From an uncultured Gemmatimonadales bacterium (GTDB lineage Bacteria > Gemmatimonadota > Gemmatimonadetes > JACCXV01 > JAHWKZ01), in the NCBI GenBank assembly GCA_947259315.1, contig CAMYLR010000024.1, positions 1 through 14,236 of the forward strand: a stretch of DNA of 14,236 bases, read 5' to 3'. A program made the translations under genes and the position numbers. The notes under the pieces are model-generated. The model did not search any database, had not been told where the DNA came from, and saw only the letters and a list, made by a program, of their open reading frames with translations. Of the stretch, positions 1 through 5,687 are shown in pieces; the first letter of the stretch is position 1; each line of letters begins with the position of its first letter.

Positions 1-860
1 TCCTTGCGGAATTTGATCCATTCCCTGAGCAGTTCAACCAGGTCGAAGGTGCGTGGCCGTCCATCGAGACCAATCACGTTCATGTTGACGCGCACGGTAC
101 GCTCGAGTGACGTCGTCGAGAACAAGTGCGACATCAGCTGCTCAGGATCGACGCCGCGCTTCTTGCTGATAACAATGCGCGTCGGCTCCTCGTGATCGGA
201 TTCATCGCGCAGCTCGTCGACTTGAGGCAACTTCTTGGCGCGCATCTGCGACGCAATTTGCTCGAGGATTTTCGAGCCCGAGATCTGGTGTGGCAGCTCG
301 TGGATGATGATGTCGCTCTTCTCCACCTTGTACGCCGCACGCAAGCGCAAGGTGCCGTTGCCTGTCGAATATATCTGCTTGATGTCGGCGCGCGTCTGCC
401 ACCACTGGGAATCGTAGGCCGCTACCGCGCGTTCCGCTTCGGCTTTTGCGCCACGGACTCGGAAAATGTCGCGACCCGCATCGAGCAGGGAGTGGGTGAA
501 ATCCCACTGGTAGATCGTGGTGTACGTGAGCGGAGCCGTGAACTGCGACCCACCGAGATTGAAATTGCCAGATTCTGTACGCTGAGCTAGGCCTTGAAAG
601 CCTACCTGCGGCATCAGGTTGCCGTACGCGTCCCATAATCCTGCGCCGGCGGCGGATCGATTGAAAGCCGATTGAAGAACGACCGGGTTCTCTCGCTGTC
701 CGGCCTCGAGCGCGGCCGCCAATGACAGTCGCAACGTGTCGCTGGCCTGCGCTTGGGCCAACGCGGCGCCCGGCGTCGCCACGAGACAAACGAGGGTCAA
801 TGCCAGCTGATGGTACGCGCGCCGGTATCGGTTCGGGGAAAACATATGGCCTCGCTTCAT
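1..860 (-). CDS. Chimeric frame: TolC-like N-terminus joined in frame to ParC (topoisomerase IV A) fragment, partial
   Basis: One open frame of 286 codons runs off the left edge. Residues 1-36 form a signal peptide (basic start, hydrophobic LALTLVCLVA, then GAALAQ). Residues 40-155 resemble the N-terminal part of a TolC-family outer-membrane factor (RLSLAAALEAGQRENP, an aromatic LTYTTIYQWDFTHSLLDAG stretch, EAERAVAAYDSQWWQ). From about residue 157 the protein is ParC-like: IKQIY.TGNGTLRLRA, HELPHQISGSKILEQIASQM, RAKKLPQVDELRDESDHE.PTRIV and NMNVIGLDGRP follow the ParC region after the catalytic-tyrosine domain. The GyrA/ParC winged-helix domain and active-site Tyr are absent. The switch lies in TRADIKQIY (residues 156-164, bases 369-395). 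An alternative ATG at 845 has GAGG 4 bases upstream; the ATG at 860 has no clear Shine-Dalgarno. As drawn it can be neither a working efflux channel nor a topoisomerase. It may be a fusion pseudogene or an assembly join; the frame itself is certain. Confidence 0.7.
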   Translation of the reverse strand, partial: MKRGHMFSPNRYRRAYHQLALTLVCLVATPGAALAQAQASDTLRLSLAAALEAGQRENPVVLQSAFNRSAAGAGLWDAYGNLMPQVGFQGLAQRTESGNFNLGGSQFTAPLTYTTIYQWDFTHSLLDAGRDIFRVRGAKAEAERAVAAYDSQWWQTRADIKQIYSTGNGTLRLRAAYKVEKSDIIIHELPHQISGSKILEQIASQMRAKKLPQVDELRDESDHEEPTRIVISKKRGVDPEQLMSHLFSTTSLERTVRVNMNVIGLDGRPRTFDLVELLREWIKFRK

Positions 861-945
861 CGACAATCGTGCGTTTGATTCGTGATGCGACGCTGCCGCG
901 CGGTCTATCGTTCAATTGTGCGCGACACGTGGGATGGGGCCTGCG

Positions 946-2172
946 TCAGTAGTTCTCTAGAATCTGTACCCGATCACCACCCCACGTCATCTCTAGCGTC
1001 CGTTGCTCGGCCTCGAACCGGAACCGGCCAGCGCCCGTTGTCATCCGTGCCGAGCCACGAAAGCGCTGCGCGGTAGCTTCCGCGTAAGCGTTGGCAAAGC
1101 GCTCGGCAGCGTCTGGCGAGTCCCAGACGAGCGTCCACCCGTACGCCAGCTCGCCCGACGGTTTTTCGTAGAGCACATAGCGATCGCCGTCCCAGCCGGC
1201 TGCCCCGTTCGCCGCCACAGAGTCGCCCAGCACGGCGGCCAAGATGAGGCCCGTGCCGAACTCGCCCCAACTGCCATCGGTTAGCTCGCGACCGAGCTCG
1301 GCTCGCCGGGGAGGGTTTGGCGTCCGGGGTTGATCGCGCGTTTGCCAGTAGCGATCGGGATGCAGTATCTGTTCGGTTGACGCCGGCGGGTCACGATACA
1401 GCGCGTCGACCGACTCCCACCCACCCTCGCGCAGCGCGGCGATGACGAAGCTCGCCCCCTCGACGTACGGGAACAGCAGCAACCGTTGCAGCGCCTCGGG
1501 TGCCTGATCGAAGGCCGGATAGGCTTGGGCGATGGCGCCCGAGTTTCCGGTCAGCAGATCGGCGGGGTCGGGGAGCTGCTCGATCGAAGCGCCGGTCGGA
1601 GCCAGCATGAAGGCGAGCATCGCCGCCATCGCGTCGCCCTCTGCCACCGCCACGCGAGCCAGCGCGGCGTCCTCGCTAGGCCCGAGCTCACCCAGCCAGG
1701 CCCCCAGGTCGAAGTGTTGGTCCTGGAGGGCGTGGGTCACCTCGTGAGCCACGACCGCCCGCTGGAGAAGCTGGGGCAACCAATCGGCCAGATAGAACGT
1801 TTTCCTGTGCGGATCATAGTAGCCCGCCACCTGTTCGGTATACAGGCGGACGACGAGATCCTTGAGGTCGGCCCCGACGGGGAGCAGGCCGCAGTGCGAT
1901 AGCAGCGCGCTTTGTGCGATCCAGTCCGCAGGCGACATCTGGCGCTCGAGCGACTGGGTCGCATACTGCCGGATCGTTTCCCGGTCGCTGACCTGGAAGT
2001 CGACCGGGCCCCGCCAGTCGAGTTGGCGGATGTCGGCCAGTTCTTGGCCGACTGCGCGGGCCGCGACGACGAGTGCTGACGGCGCCTCGCGCTGAGCGGC
2101 CACCGGGTTTGGGGACGACATCAACGCGCCGGCGACCAGCACGGTGATCGTGAGTCGGCGCGCTGGGTTCAT
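946..2172 (-). CDS. Secreted HEXXH zinc metallopeptidase-like protein
   Basis: A 408-residue protein with a signal peptide (MNPARRLTITVLVAGALMS, cleavage probably after PVAAQ near residue 27), so it is periplasmic or secreted. The visible motif is HEVTH at residues 143-147 inside VVAHEVTHALQDQHFD, with EGD at 178-180 as a possible third ligand; this is the gluzincin-type HEXXH plus downstream Glu arrangement. Just before it, YTEQVAGYYDP and FYLADW are typical of unnamed exported peptidase-like proteins. The C-terminal ~120 residues contain no motif I recognise. The ATG at 2172 is chosen over a TTG four codons upstream (2184) because it overlaps the stop of the preceding lipoprotein gene as ATGA, implying translational coupling. 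The substrate is unknown. The HEXXH call is firm; catalytic activity is inferred from the motif. Confidence 0.8.
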   Translation of the reverse strand: MNPARRLTITVLVAGALMSSPNPVAAQREAPSALVVAARAVGQELADIRQLDWRGPVDFQVSDRETIRQYATQSLERQMSPADWIAQSALLSHCGLLPVGADLKDLVVRLYTEQVAGYYDPHRKTFYLADWLPQLLQRAVVAHEVTHALQDQHFDLGAWLGELGPSEDAALARVAVAEGDAMAAMLAFMLAPTGASIEQLPDPADLLTGNSGAIAQAYPAFDQAPEALQRLLLFPYVEGASFVIAALREGGWESVDALYRDPPASTEQILHPDRYWQTRDQPRTPNPPRRAELGRELTDGSWGEFGTGLILAAVLGDSVAANGAAGWDGDRYVLYEKPSGELAYGWTLVWDSPDAAERFANAYAEATAQRFRGSARMTTGAGRFRFEAEQRTLEMTWGGDRVQILENY

Positions 2173-2888
2173 GGGCGAGACCAAGTGACGTTGCGCGTCA
2201 CTTCTTCTATACGGAGAAGGTCATGAGGTGGATCGGCGGCAAACCAGTATCGCTCCTCGAGCCACGAGACGCGCAGGTGCACAGGGTACGCACGCACGCT
2301 CGCGCCGCCGCGCGTGACCAAACTCGGAGCTCCGATCTCGAGACGCGCAGGGATCGCCCGTTGCTCGAACGCGAGCACGAAGTTGAAGCTCGCGACCCGG
2401 CCAGCTTCGAAGTCGAGCGCCGTGAGAGTCAGCGGGAGCTGCGCTTGGTCGAGGGTCGGCGGCGGGGTTCGCACATTGGTTTCGCGGCTGCCGGTCGGGG
2501 TGGTGATCGCGAGCCGTGCTTGGCCGTCGAAGCCGCGACCGTAGTTGACCTCGGCAGTCAAGTTCCCGTCGTCCCGATGTACGCGCTGGAAACTAGAGAC
2601 AGGAGTGTGCGAGCGCGGATCGATTATTGCGACCAGACTGTCGAGCCCGGTACTGGTGCGGCGGTAGCGAGCGAGCCGCAAGTCCCGGCGCCCCGAGGTG
2701 ACAGCGAAAAGGAGCGTGTCACCGGCGGCGCTGACGAGGGTGAACTCACCCTCCGCCAACGGTCGATCTGCGAACGGCAGCTGCGGTATGGCTCCGGTTC
2801 CGGCCTTCGATCCATCACCGGGGCCGCAAGCCAACAGCCCGAGGAGAAGCAGGGTGGCGGCTATGTTGAACAGTGGATTACGACGCAT
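2169..2888 (-). CDS. Predicted lipoprotein, possibly DUF3108-like, function unknown
   Basis: A 239-residue protein opening with MRRNPLFN, a hydrophobic helix and the lipobox LLAC (Cys21), so a type II signal peptide and membrane-anchored lipoprotein are expected. No Asp follows the Cys (CGPGDG), which in enterobacterial rules would favour the outer membrane. The body is rich in predicted beta-strand with few charged clusters. The C-terminal stretch YWFAADPPHDLLRIEE resembles periplasmic DUF3108-type proteins, a weak impression only. The frame is open 38 codons further upstream, but the lipobox fixes ATG 2888 as the likely start. No strong Shine-Dalgarno is visible. Its stop overlaps the metallopeptidase start by ATGA, so the two probably form an operon and may act together in the envelope. 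Confidence 0.8.
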   Translation of the reverse strand: MRRNPLFNIAATLLLLGLLACGPGDGSKAGTGAIPQLPFADRPLAEGEFTLVSAAGDTLLFAVTSGRRDLRLARYRRTSTGLDSLVAIIDPRSHTPVSSFQRVHRDDGNLTAEVNYGRGFDGQARLAITTPTGSRETNVRTPPPTLDQAQLPLTLTALDFEAGRVASFNFVLAFEQRAIPARLEIGAPSLVTRGGASVRAYPVHLRVSWLEERYWFAADPPHDLLRIEEVTRNVTWSRP

Positions 2889-2915
2889 CGAAGCGATAAG
2901 ATAAGGATTCGACGA
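2889..2915. promoter_or_regulatory. 27-bp divergent spacer between lipoprotein and TPR genes
   Basis: Only 27 bases separate the two divergent start codons. The plus-strand half holds AAGGA (2903-2907), a good Shine-Dalgarno eight bases before ATG 2916. The minus-strand half reads CTTATCTTATC, in which TATCTT could be a -10 box with TTGGCA about 19 bases upstream, inside the TPR gene; this spacing is longer than ideal. Promoters for both genes must therefore lie at least partly inside the opposite coding sequence. The spacer and Shine-Dalgarno are seen directly; the -10 assignment is weak. Confidence 0.35.
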
Positions 2916-3839
2916 ATGGACATGCCAAAGCGATCCAGGCGGCTTTGCACGCTCATCGTAGCGGCGGTCGTTTTTACGCCCGTGCTCGGTATCGAGTTGC
3001 AAGCGCAGGACATTCAGCCGCTGGCCCCGGTACTGGAACCGAACGACCGCGAAGAGCCAGAGGACGGCGTCGAGACACCCAGCCCCGACGGGCCCGAGCT
3101 TATCCCGTTACCCGAAGCACCCAACCGAAACACGGCAGCGTCCAGAGATCGGATCCGCGTGACGACGGTGCTGCCGGCGTCGTGGAGTGGTGTCGTGGCC
3201 AGTTACCAACCGCTGTGGATCGGGATCCTGTCACCGAACGGCTTCGGCTTGCATCGCTGGATACCCTACTTCGCGTCGTCGGCGTTGGCCCCGGTGCTGA
3301 CAGCGCATCCGTTTTTTGGGCCGTGGGGGGTGCTCAGCTACGATGGCTGGATCCTCGACCGCTACCGCCAGGTCTGGGCCTCGGCCCAGCCACCGGAGCG
3401 ATTCGCTGAGGCCGGTCACTGGTTGCAGCTCGGGGATCGGGCGATGGCCGAGCGAAGCGCGACCGAGGCGGCCACCGCCTACCGCCACGTGACGCTTGTA
3501 GTTCCCGATTTTCCGCTGGGTTATCTCGGTCTCGGCGCGGCGCTGGCAGAGCTCGGCGACGACCTCGGCGCGGCACAGGCGTTTCGGCAGAGCCTCGATC
3601 GCTACCCGGCGTGGCTCGGGCTGGCCGTTGATTGGTCGCTCCTCTATGGCCGCCGGGACCGGCTCGAGGCGGTTCAAGCCGCCGCCGACCGACGTGCCGA
3701 GAGCGGGTCGTCCAACAGTCAGTTTGTGGCTGGCGTTTTGCACATGTTCGGTGACGATCCCACTCTGGGACGCGAACTGCTAAGCGGGCTCCCGGACGAC
3801 CCCCACGCTGTCCACTTGATGTCCCGAGGTCCCCGCTAG
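2916..3839 (+). CDS. Exported TPR-repeat protein of unknown function
   Basis: A 307-residue protein. Residues 1-31 look like a signal peptide (MDMPKRSRR, then LCTLIVAAVVFTPVLG, ending ELQAQ); there is no lipobox. Residues 32-75 are a Pro/Glu/Asp-rich linker. Residues 80-165 are an aromatic, Trp-rich region (LPASW, YQPLWIGILSP, HPFFGPWG, YDGWILDRY) that I cannot assign. Residues ~162-260 contain one or two TPR-like helix pairs (LGDRAMAERSATEAATAYRH, LGLGAALAELGDDLGAAQAF). The frame is open further upstream across the antisense of the lipoprotein gene, but AAGGA at 2903-2907 and the signal sequence select ATG 2916. It is transcribed towards the regulator and the Tad locus. No tadD gene (the usual TPR lipoprotein) is seen in the visible part of the operon, so this may fill a related scaffold role, but that is inference from position only. 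Confidence 0.75.
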   Translation: MDMPKRSRRLCTLIVAAVVFTPVLGIELQAQDIQPLAPVLEPNDREEPEDGVETPSPDGPELIPLPEAPNRNTAASRDRIRVTTVLPASWSGVVASYQPLWIGILSPNGFGLHRWIPYFASSALAPVLTAHPFFGPWGVLSYDGWILDRYRQVWASAQPPERFAEAGHWLQLGDRAMAERSATEAATAYRHVTLVVPDFPLGYLGLGAALAELGDDLGAAQAFRQSLDRYPAWLGLAVDWSLLYGRRDRLEAVQAAADRRAESGSSNSQFVAGVLHMFGDDPTLGRELLSGLPDDPHAVHLMSRGPR

Positions 3840-3866
3840 GCTACCCGAGCGGACGCTGACCGACCC

Positions 3867-3882
3867 GATCGCGGAAGCGATC
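3867..3882 (+). other. GATCGC/GCGATC hairpin with GGAA tetraloop
   Basis: A perfect 6-bp stem closes a GGAA loop (GNRA type) 27 bases after the TPR gene stop. It is followed by C and A runs rather than T, so it is a poor intrinsic terminator. It could be an mRNA 3'-end stabiliser. It lies just ahead of the candidate -24/-12 promoter of the next gene. Confidence 0.35.
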
Positions 3883-3892
3883 CCCCCAAAAC

Positions 3893-3907
3893 GGTACAGG
3901 ACTTGCA
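3893..3907 (+). promoter_or_regulatory. Candidate sigma-54 (-24/-12) promoter of the regulator gene
   Basis: The sequence CGGTACA-N4-TTGCA has GG at 3893-3894 and GC at 3905-3906, exactly the ten-base gap of the sigma-54 consensus TGGCACG-N4-TTGCA. The -12 box is perfect and four of seven -24 positions match. Transcription would begin near 3918, only about five bases before ATG 3923, giving an almost leaderless mRNA; no Shine-Dalgarno is visible ahead of that ATG, which fits. The match may still be chance. Confidence 0.35.
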
Positions 3908-3922
3908 GCTTCCGGTCGCGTC

Positions 3923-4909
3923 ATGAAGACCGAAAAGGACCTCGCTCTGGTTCTGCCCGATCTCCCCCCCGAAAGTGTCGCATCTGACTACTGGGAGATC
4001 GGCGCACACCCGAATTACCTGCTCAGCGTGAACGAGGACGTTGTCGGGGCGCGAGACCGGTTGTCGCAGGTTTCCGACACCTCGCTGACGGTCATTCTGT
4101 ACGGCGAACGTGGGGTGGGGAAGGAAGTCCTGGCGCACGGAGTCCACAGTCTCTCGAGCCGCGCCGAGAAGAGCTTCACAGCGCTCAACGCCTACGCAGT
4201 CCCGAGAGCTTCGATCGATCGCGAGCTGTTTGGTAACGGATACGGCGGAAAGCTTGACGGCGGCGAAGATGGGACGATGTACATCCACGGTATCGAGTCG
4301 CTCTCCCAGGACATTCGCGAGCGGTTGGTGGAGTGGAAGCGCGATCGTGAGAGCTCATCCGAACCGAGTGCGCGGATCATCCTGAGCTGCGAAGCGCCGT
4401 CGATGACCGCCGACGGACTGACGGAGCTCGAGCGGATGTGGGCGCCGGCCGGTGGCGCCGTGCGGGTCGAGATCCCCCCGCTGCGCGAGCGACCCGAGGA
4501 CATTCCGCTGTTAGCGACCCACATCGTCCAGAAGTATGGACCCTTCTACGGCTCCAGCATCCGAGTTCTCCGCGGTAGCTTCCTGCGCTTCTTGCAGGCC
4601 TACCAGTGGCCTGGAAACACGCGCGAACTCGAGCGGGTCCTGAGACGCTTTCTGGTGATCGAAGACGAAGAGGTGATCCGTGCCGAGTTGGGCAGCAAGC
4701 AGCCGGTGCAGGACACCTTCGACGACGAAGCCGAGACGGGGGGCTCGCTCAAGGCGATGGTCGCCCGCGCGGTGAGCCGGGTCGAGAGCCGCGAGATCGC
4801 ACGCGCATTGGAGCGCGCACGCTGGAACAAGAAGCGCGCGGCGGCAGACTTGGGGATCAGCTACAAGTCCCTCCTCAACAAGATCAAGCAGTACGAGATC
4901 GAGACGTAG
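3923..4909 (+). CDS. Degenerate NtrC-family (bEBP-like) regulator with Fis-type HTH
   Basis: A 328-residue protein with an AAA+ domain of the sigma-54 activator family but no receiver domain (only ~40 residues precede it). Walker A is intact (GERGVGKE, 61-68). After ELFG (101-104), where the family has the GAFTGA loop that contacts sigma-54, this protein has only GYGGKLD. The Walker B position reads TMYIHGI (118-124) instead of LFLDEI, so both acidic residues are lost. The usual FRxDLYYRLN arginine-finger stretch is replaced by LERMWAPAGG (169-178). PPLRERPEDIPLL (185-197) and YQWPGNTREL (227-236) are retained, and residues 296-324 form a canonical Fis-type helix-turn-helix (RARWNKKRAAADLGISYKS). 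ATP hydrolysis and sigma-54 remodelling are unlikely; ATP- or ligand-gated DNA binding is more plausible, perhaps TyrR-like. Its position directly before the pilus promoter region suggests it regulates the Tad operon. There is no Shine-Dalgarno before ATG 3923. Confidence 0.85.
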   Translation: MKTEKDLALVLPDLPPESVASDYWEIGAHPNYLLSVNEDVVGARDRLSQVSDTSLTVILYGERGVGKEVLAHGVHSLSSRAEKSFTALNAYAVPRASIDRELFGNGYGGKLDGGEDGTMYIHGIESLSQDIRERLVEWKRDRESSSEPSARIILSCEAPSMTADGLTELERMWAPAGGAVRVEIPPLRERPEDIPLLATHIVQKYGPFYGSSIRVLRGSFLRFLQAYQWPGNTRELERVLRRFLVIEDEEVIRAELGSKQPVQDTFDDEAETGGSLKAMVARAVSRVESREIARALERARWNKKRAAADLGISYKSLLNKIKQYEIET

Positions 4910-4933
4910 GAGCCGGGTTTCGGCTCTCGTTTT
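4910..4933 (+). terminator. Intrinsic terminator after the regulator gene
   Basis: Directly after the TAG stop, GAGCCG (4910-4915) and CGGCTC (4921-4926) form a 6-bp stem with loop GGTTT, followed by TCGTTTT. The compact GC stem and T-rich tail fit a rho-independent terminator separating the regulator from the pilus operon. Confidence 0.6.
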
Positions 4934-4949
4934 GCAACCGCGGTTGCAA
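4932..4949. promoter_or_regulatory. Perfect 18-bp palindrome, candidate operator
   Basis: TTGCAACCGCGGTTGCAA is its own reverse complement across all 18 bases. It overlaps the end of the terminator tail and lies about 225 bp upstream of the predicted start of pilin transcription. A symmetric site of this length is typical of a dimeric helix-turn-helix regulator; the adjacent Fis-type protein is the obvious candidate, though that pairing is inference. As RNA it could also form a second hairpin behind the terminator. Confidence 0.5.
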
Positions 4950-5058
4950 TTCCCCGAAAAGTCCGCCGTAACTGCATATCCCTCAATTCGTTAGCCGGGT
5001 TTCTCTGGGGCCAGGAAGGGCTTCTCGGACCCCCTCGACGGTACTCGATTCCATGATT

Positions 5059-5090
5059 GTGGAAAGCGTGTTCCACGGTGGTGTTCCACC
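5059..5090. repeat. Clustered TTCCAC half-sites, candidate upstream activating sequence
   Basis: GTGTTCCAC occurs twice (5068-5076 and 5081-5089), 13 bp start to start. A third, inverted half-site GTGGAA at 5059-5064 pairs with TTCCAC 5071-5076 as an 18-bp interrupted palindrome; GGTGG (5077-5081) also pairs with CCACC (5086-5090). The cluster ends about 50 bp upstream of the -24 element, roughly -78 to -108 from the predicted start, where sigma-54 enhancer-binding proteins usually bind. Confidence 0.45.
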
Positions 5091-5140
5091 GGGGCGCATC
5101 GGGCCGCCAAAACGCCAGGATCACCGCCCCGGGGGCGTTG

Positions 5141-5156
5141 TGGCACGCGAAGTGCA
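5141..5156 (+). promoter_or_regulatory. Sigma-54 (-24/-12) promoter of the Tad pilus operon
   Basis: TGGCACG (5141-5147), four bases, then GTGCA (5152-5156) differs from the consensus TGGCACG-N4-TTGCA at one position only. GG (5142-5143) and GC (5154-5155) are separated by exactly ten bases. Transcription would begin near 5167, leaving a ~40-base leader ending in a strong Shine-Dalgarno for the first pilin. It is the only near-perfect match noticed in the window and lies in its longest non-coding stretch (4910-5207), behind candidate activator sites. Confidence 0.7.
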
Positions 5157-5207
5157 TTTCCAGGGGGCGAGTAGCGTGTAACGACCAACCTCACGAACAG
5201 AGGAAGG

Positions 5208-5435
5208 ATGATCGCAAGAGTCGCAGAAACGCCCGGGCAAACTGGGGAAGCGGCAGTCCCGCGAACTCTCGGCAGTGCGCTGCGGGCTGATGAAGGACAG
5301 GACCTCGCGGAGTACGCGATCCTCATCGGACTTATCGCGCTCGTCGTGATTGGGGCGGTCACGCTGTTCGGAACACAACTAGTAGCGGCTTACAACAACA
5401 TCACAAACCAATTGCCGTTTGTCGGTGGATCGTAA
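5208..5435 (+). CDS. flp: Flp-type type IVb prepilin 1
   Basis: A 75-residue Flp pilin, the structural subunit of the Tad pilus. A 30-residue leader ends in ADEG and is followed by QDLAEYAILIGLIALVV: the prepilin processing motif G^xxxxEY with Glu at +5 and Tyr at +6, then the hydrophobic assembly helix. TadV would cut after Gly30, giving a 45-residue mature pilin with tail YNNITNQLPFVGGS. The leader is longer than is usual for Flp. ATG 5208 is immediately preceded by GAGGAAGG (5200-5207), a strong but closely spaced Shine-Dalgarno; no nearer in-frame start was seen. First gene behind the sigma-54 promoter. Its assembly helix is nearly identical to that of the second pilin, so the pair is probably a tandem duplication. 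Confidence 0.9.
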   Translation: MIARVAETPGQTGEAAVPRTLGSALRADEGQDLAEYAILIGLIALVVIGAVTLFGTQLVAAYNNITNQLPFVGGS

Positions 5436-5451
5436 GTCGAAAACCCCACGT

Positions 5452-5466
5452 GGCCCTGAGTGGGCC
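5452..5466 (+). other. Hairpin abutting the second pilin's Shine-Dalgarno
   Basis: GGCCC (5452-5456), loop TGAGT, GGGCC (5462-5466) form a 5-bp GC stem directly followed by GGGAGGA (5467-5473), the Shine-Dalgarno of the second pilin. It could affect mRNA processing or translation between the two pilins; short GC stems are common by chance in such DNA. Confidence 0.35.
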
Positions 5467-5481
5467 GGGAGGAAACAACTG

Positions 5482-5664
5482 ATGGTAGCACTTTGGAACG
5501 CTTTCTGGAACGATGAGTCGGGTCAGGACCTGGCTGAGTACGCGCTGTTGATTGCGCTGATCGCGCTGGTCGTGATCGCCGCAGTCACGCTGTTGGGTCA
5601 GAACATCAACACGGTGTTCACCAACATCGCCAACGCTCTGACTGGAGCTGCTGGCGGGTCGTAG
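5482..5664 (+). CDS. flp: Flp-type type IVb prepilin 2
   Basis: A 60-residue Flp prepilin. The leader MVALWNAFWNDESG (14 residues, typical length) precedes QDLAEYALLIALIALVV, again with Glu+5 and Tyr+6, so TadV should cleave after Gly14 to give a 46-residue mature pilin ending ALTGAAGGS. The frame is open back to 5419, overlapping the first pilin, but GGGAGGA at 5467-5473 selects ATG 5482. The short leader and good Shine-Dalgarno make this the more likely major pilin, with the long-leader copy as a minor or variant subunit; this ranking is inference. It is followed by two hairpins that probably limit read-through into tadV. Confidence 0.92.
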   Translation: MVALWNAFWNDESGQDLAEYALLIALIALVVIAAVTLLGQNINTVFTNIANALTGAAGGS

Positions 5665-5674
5665 TCACTACGAC
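5658..5674 (+). other. 7-bp hairpin across the pilin stop codon
   Basis: GTCGTAG (5658-5664) and CTACGAC (5668-5674) are perfectly complementary around loop TCA, and the TAG stop of the second pilin lies in the left arm. It may protect the 3' end of an abundant pilin mRNA. Confidence 0.45.
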
Positions 5675-5687
5675 TCTCCACCGAGGA

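Noticed and set aside
126-590. Plus-strand frame opposite the chimeric gene
   Set aside because: No family motif or Shine-Dalgarno was seen, and it is fully antisense to a frame with strong homology.
202-915. Long minus-strand frame overlapping the TolC/ParC frame
   Set aside because: It is Arg/His-rich low-quality protein without recognisable motifs; the competing minus-strand frame 1-860 has clear TolC and ParC homology.
2223-2915. Upstream extension of the TPR reading frame (about 230 extra codons)
   Set aside because: It is antisense to the lipoprotein gene, Arg/Glu-rich as expected for the opposite strand of GC-rich coding DNA, and the signal peptide and Shine-Dalgarno place the start at 2916.
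5059-5090. CRISPR-like short repeats
   Set aside because: The repeats are 9 bases, only two direct copies 4 bases apart, with no spacers or cas genes; a protein-binding cluster is a better explanation.
5451-5466. Possible second -24/-12 promoter between the pilins (TGGCCCT-N4-GGGCC)
   Set aside because: The spacing fits, but the -12 box is GGGC rather than TTGC and the match is explained by the GGCCC/GGGCC hairpin.
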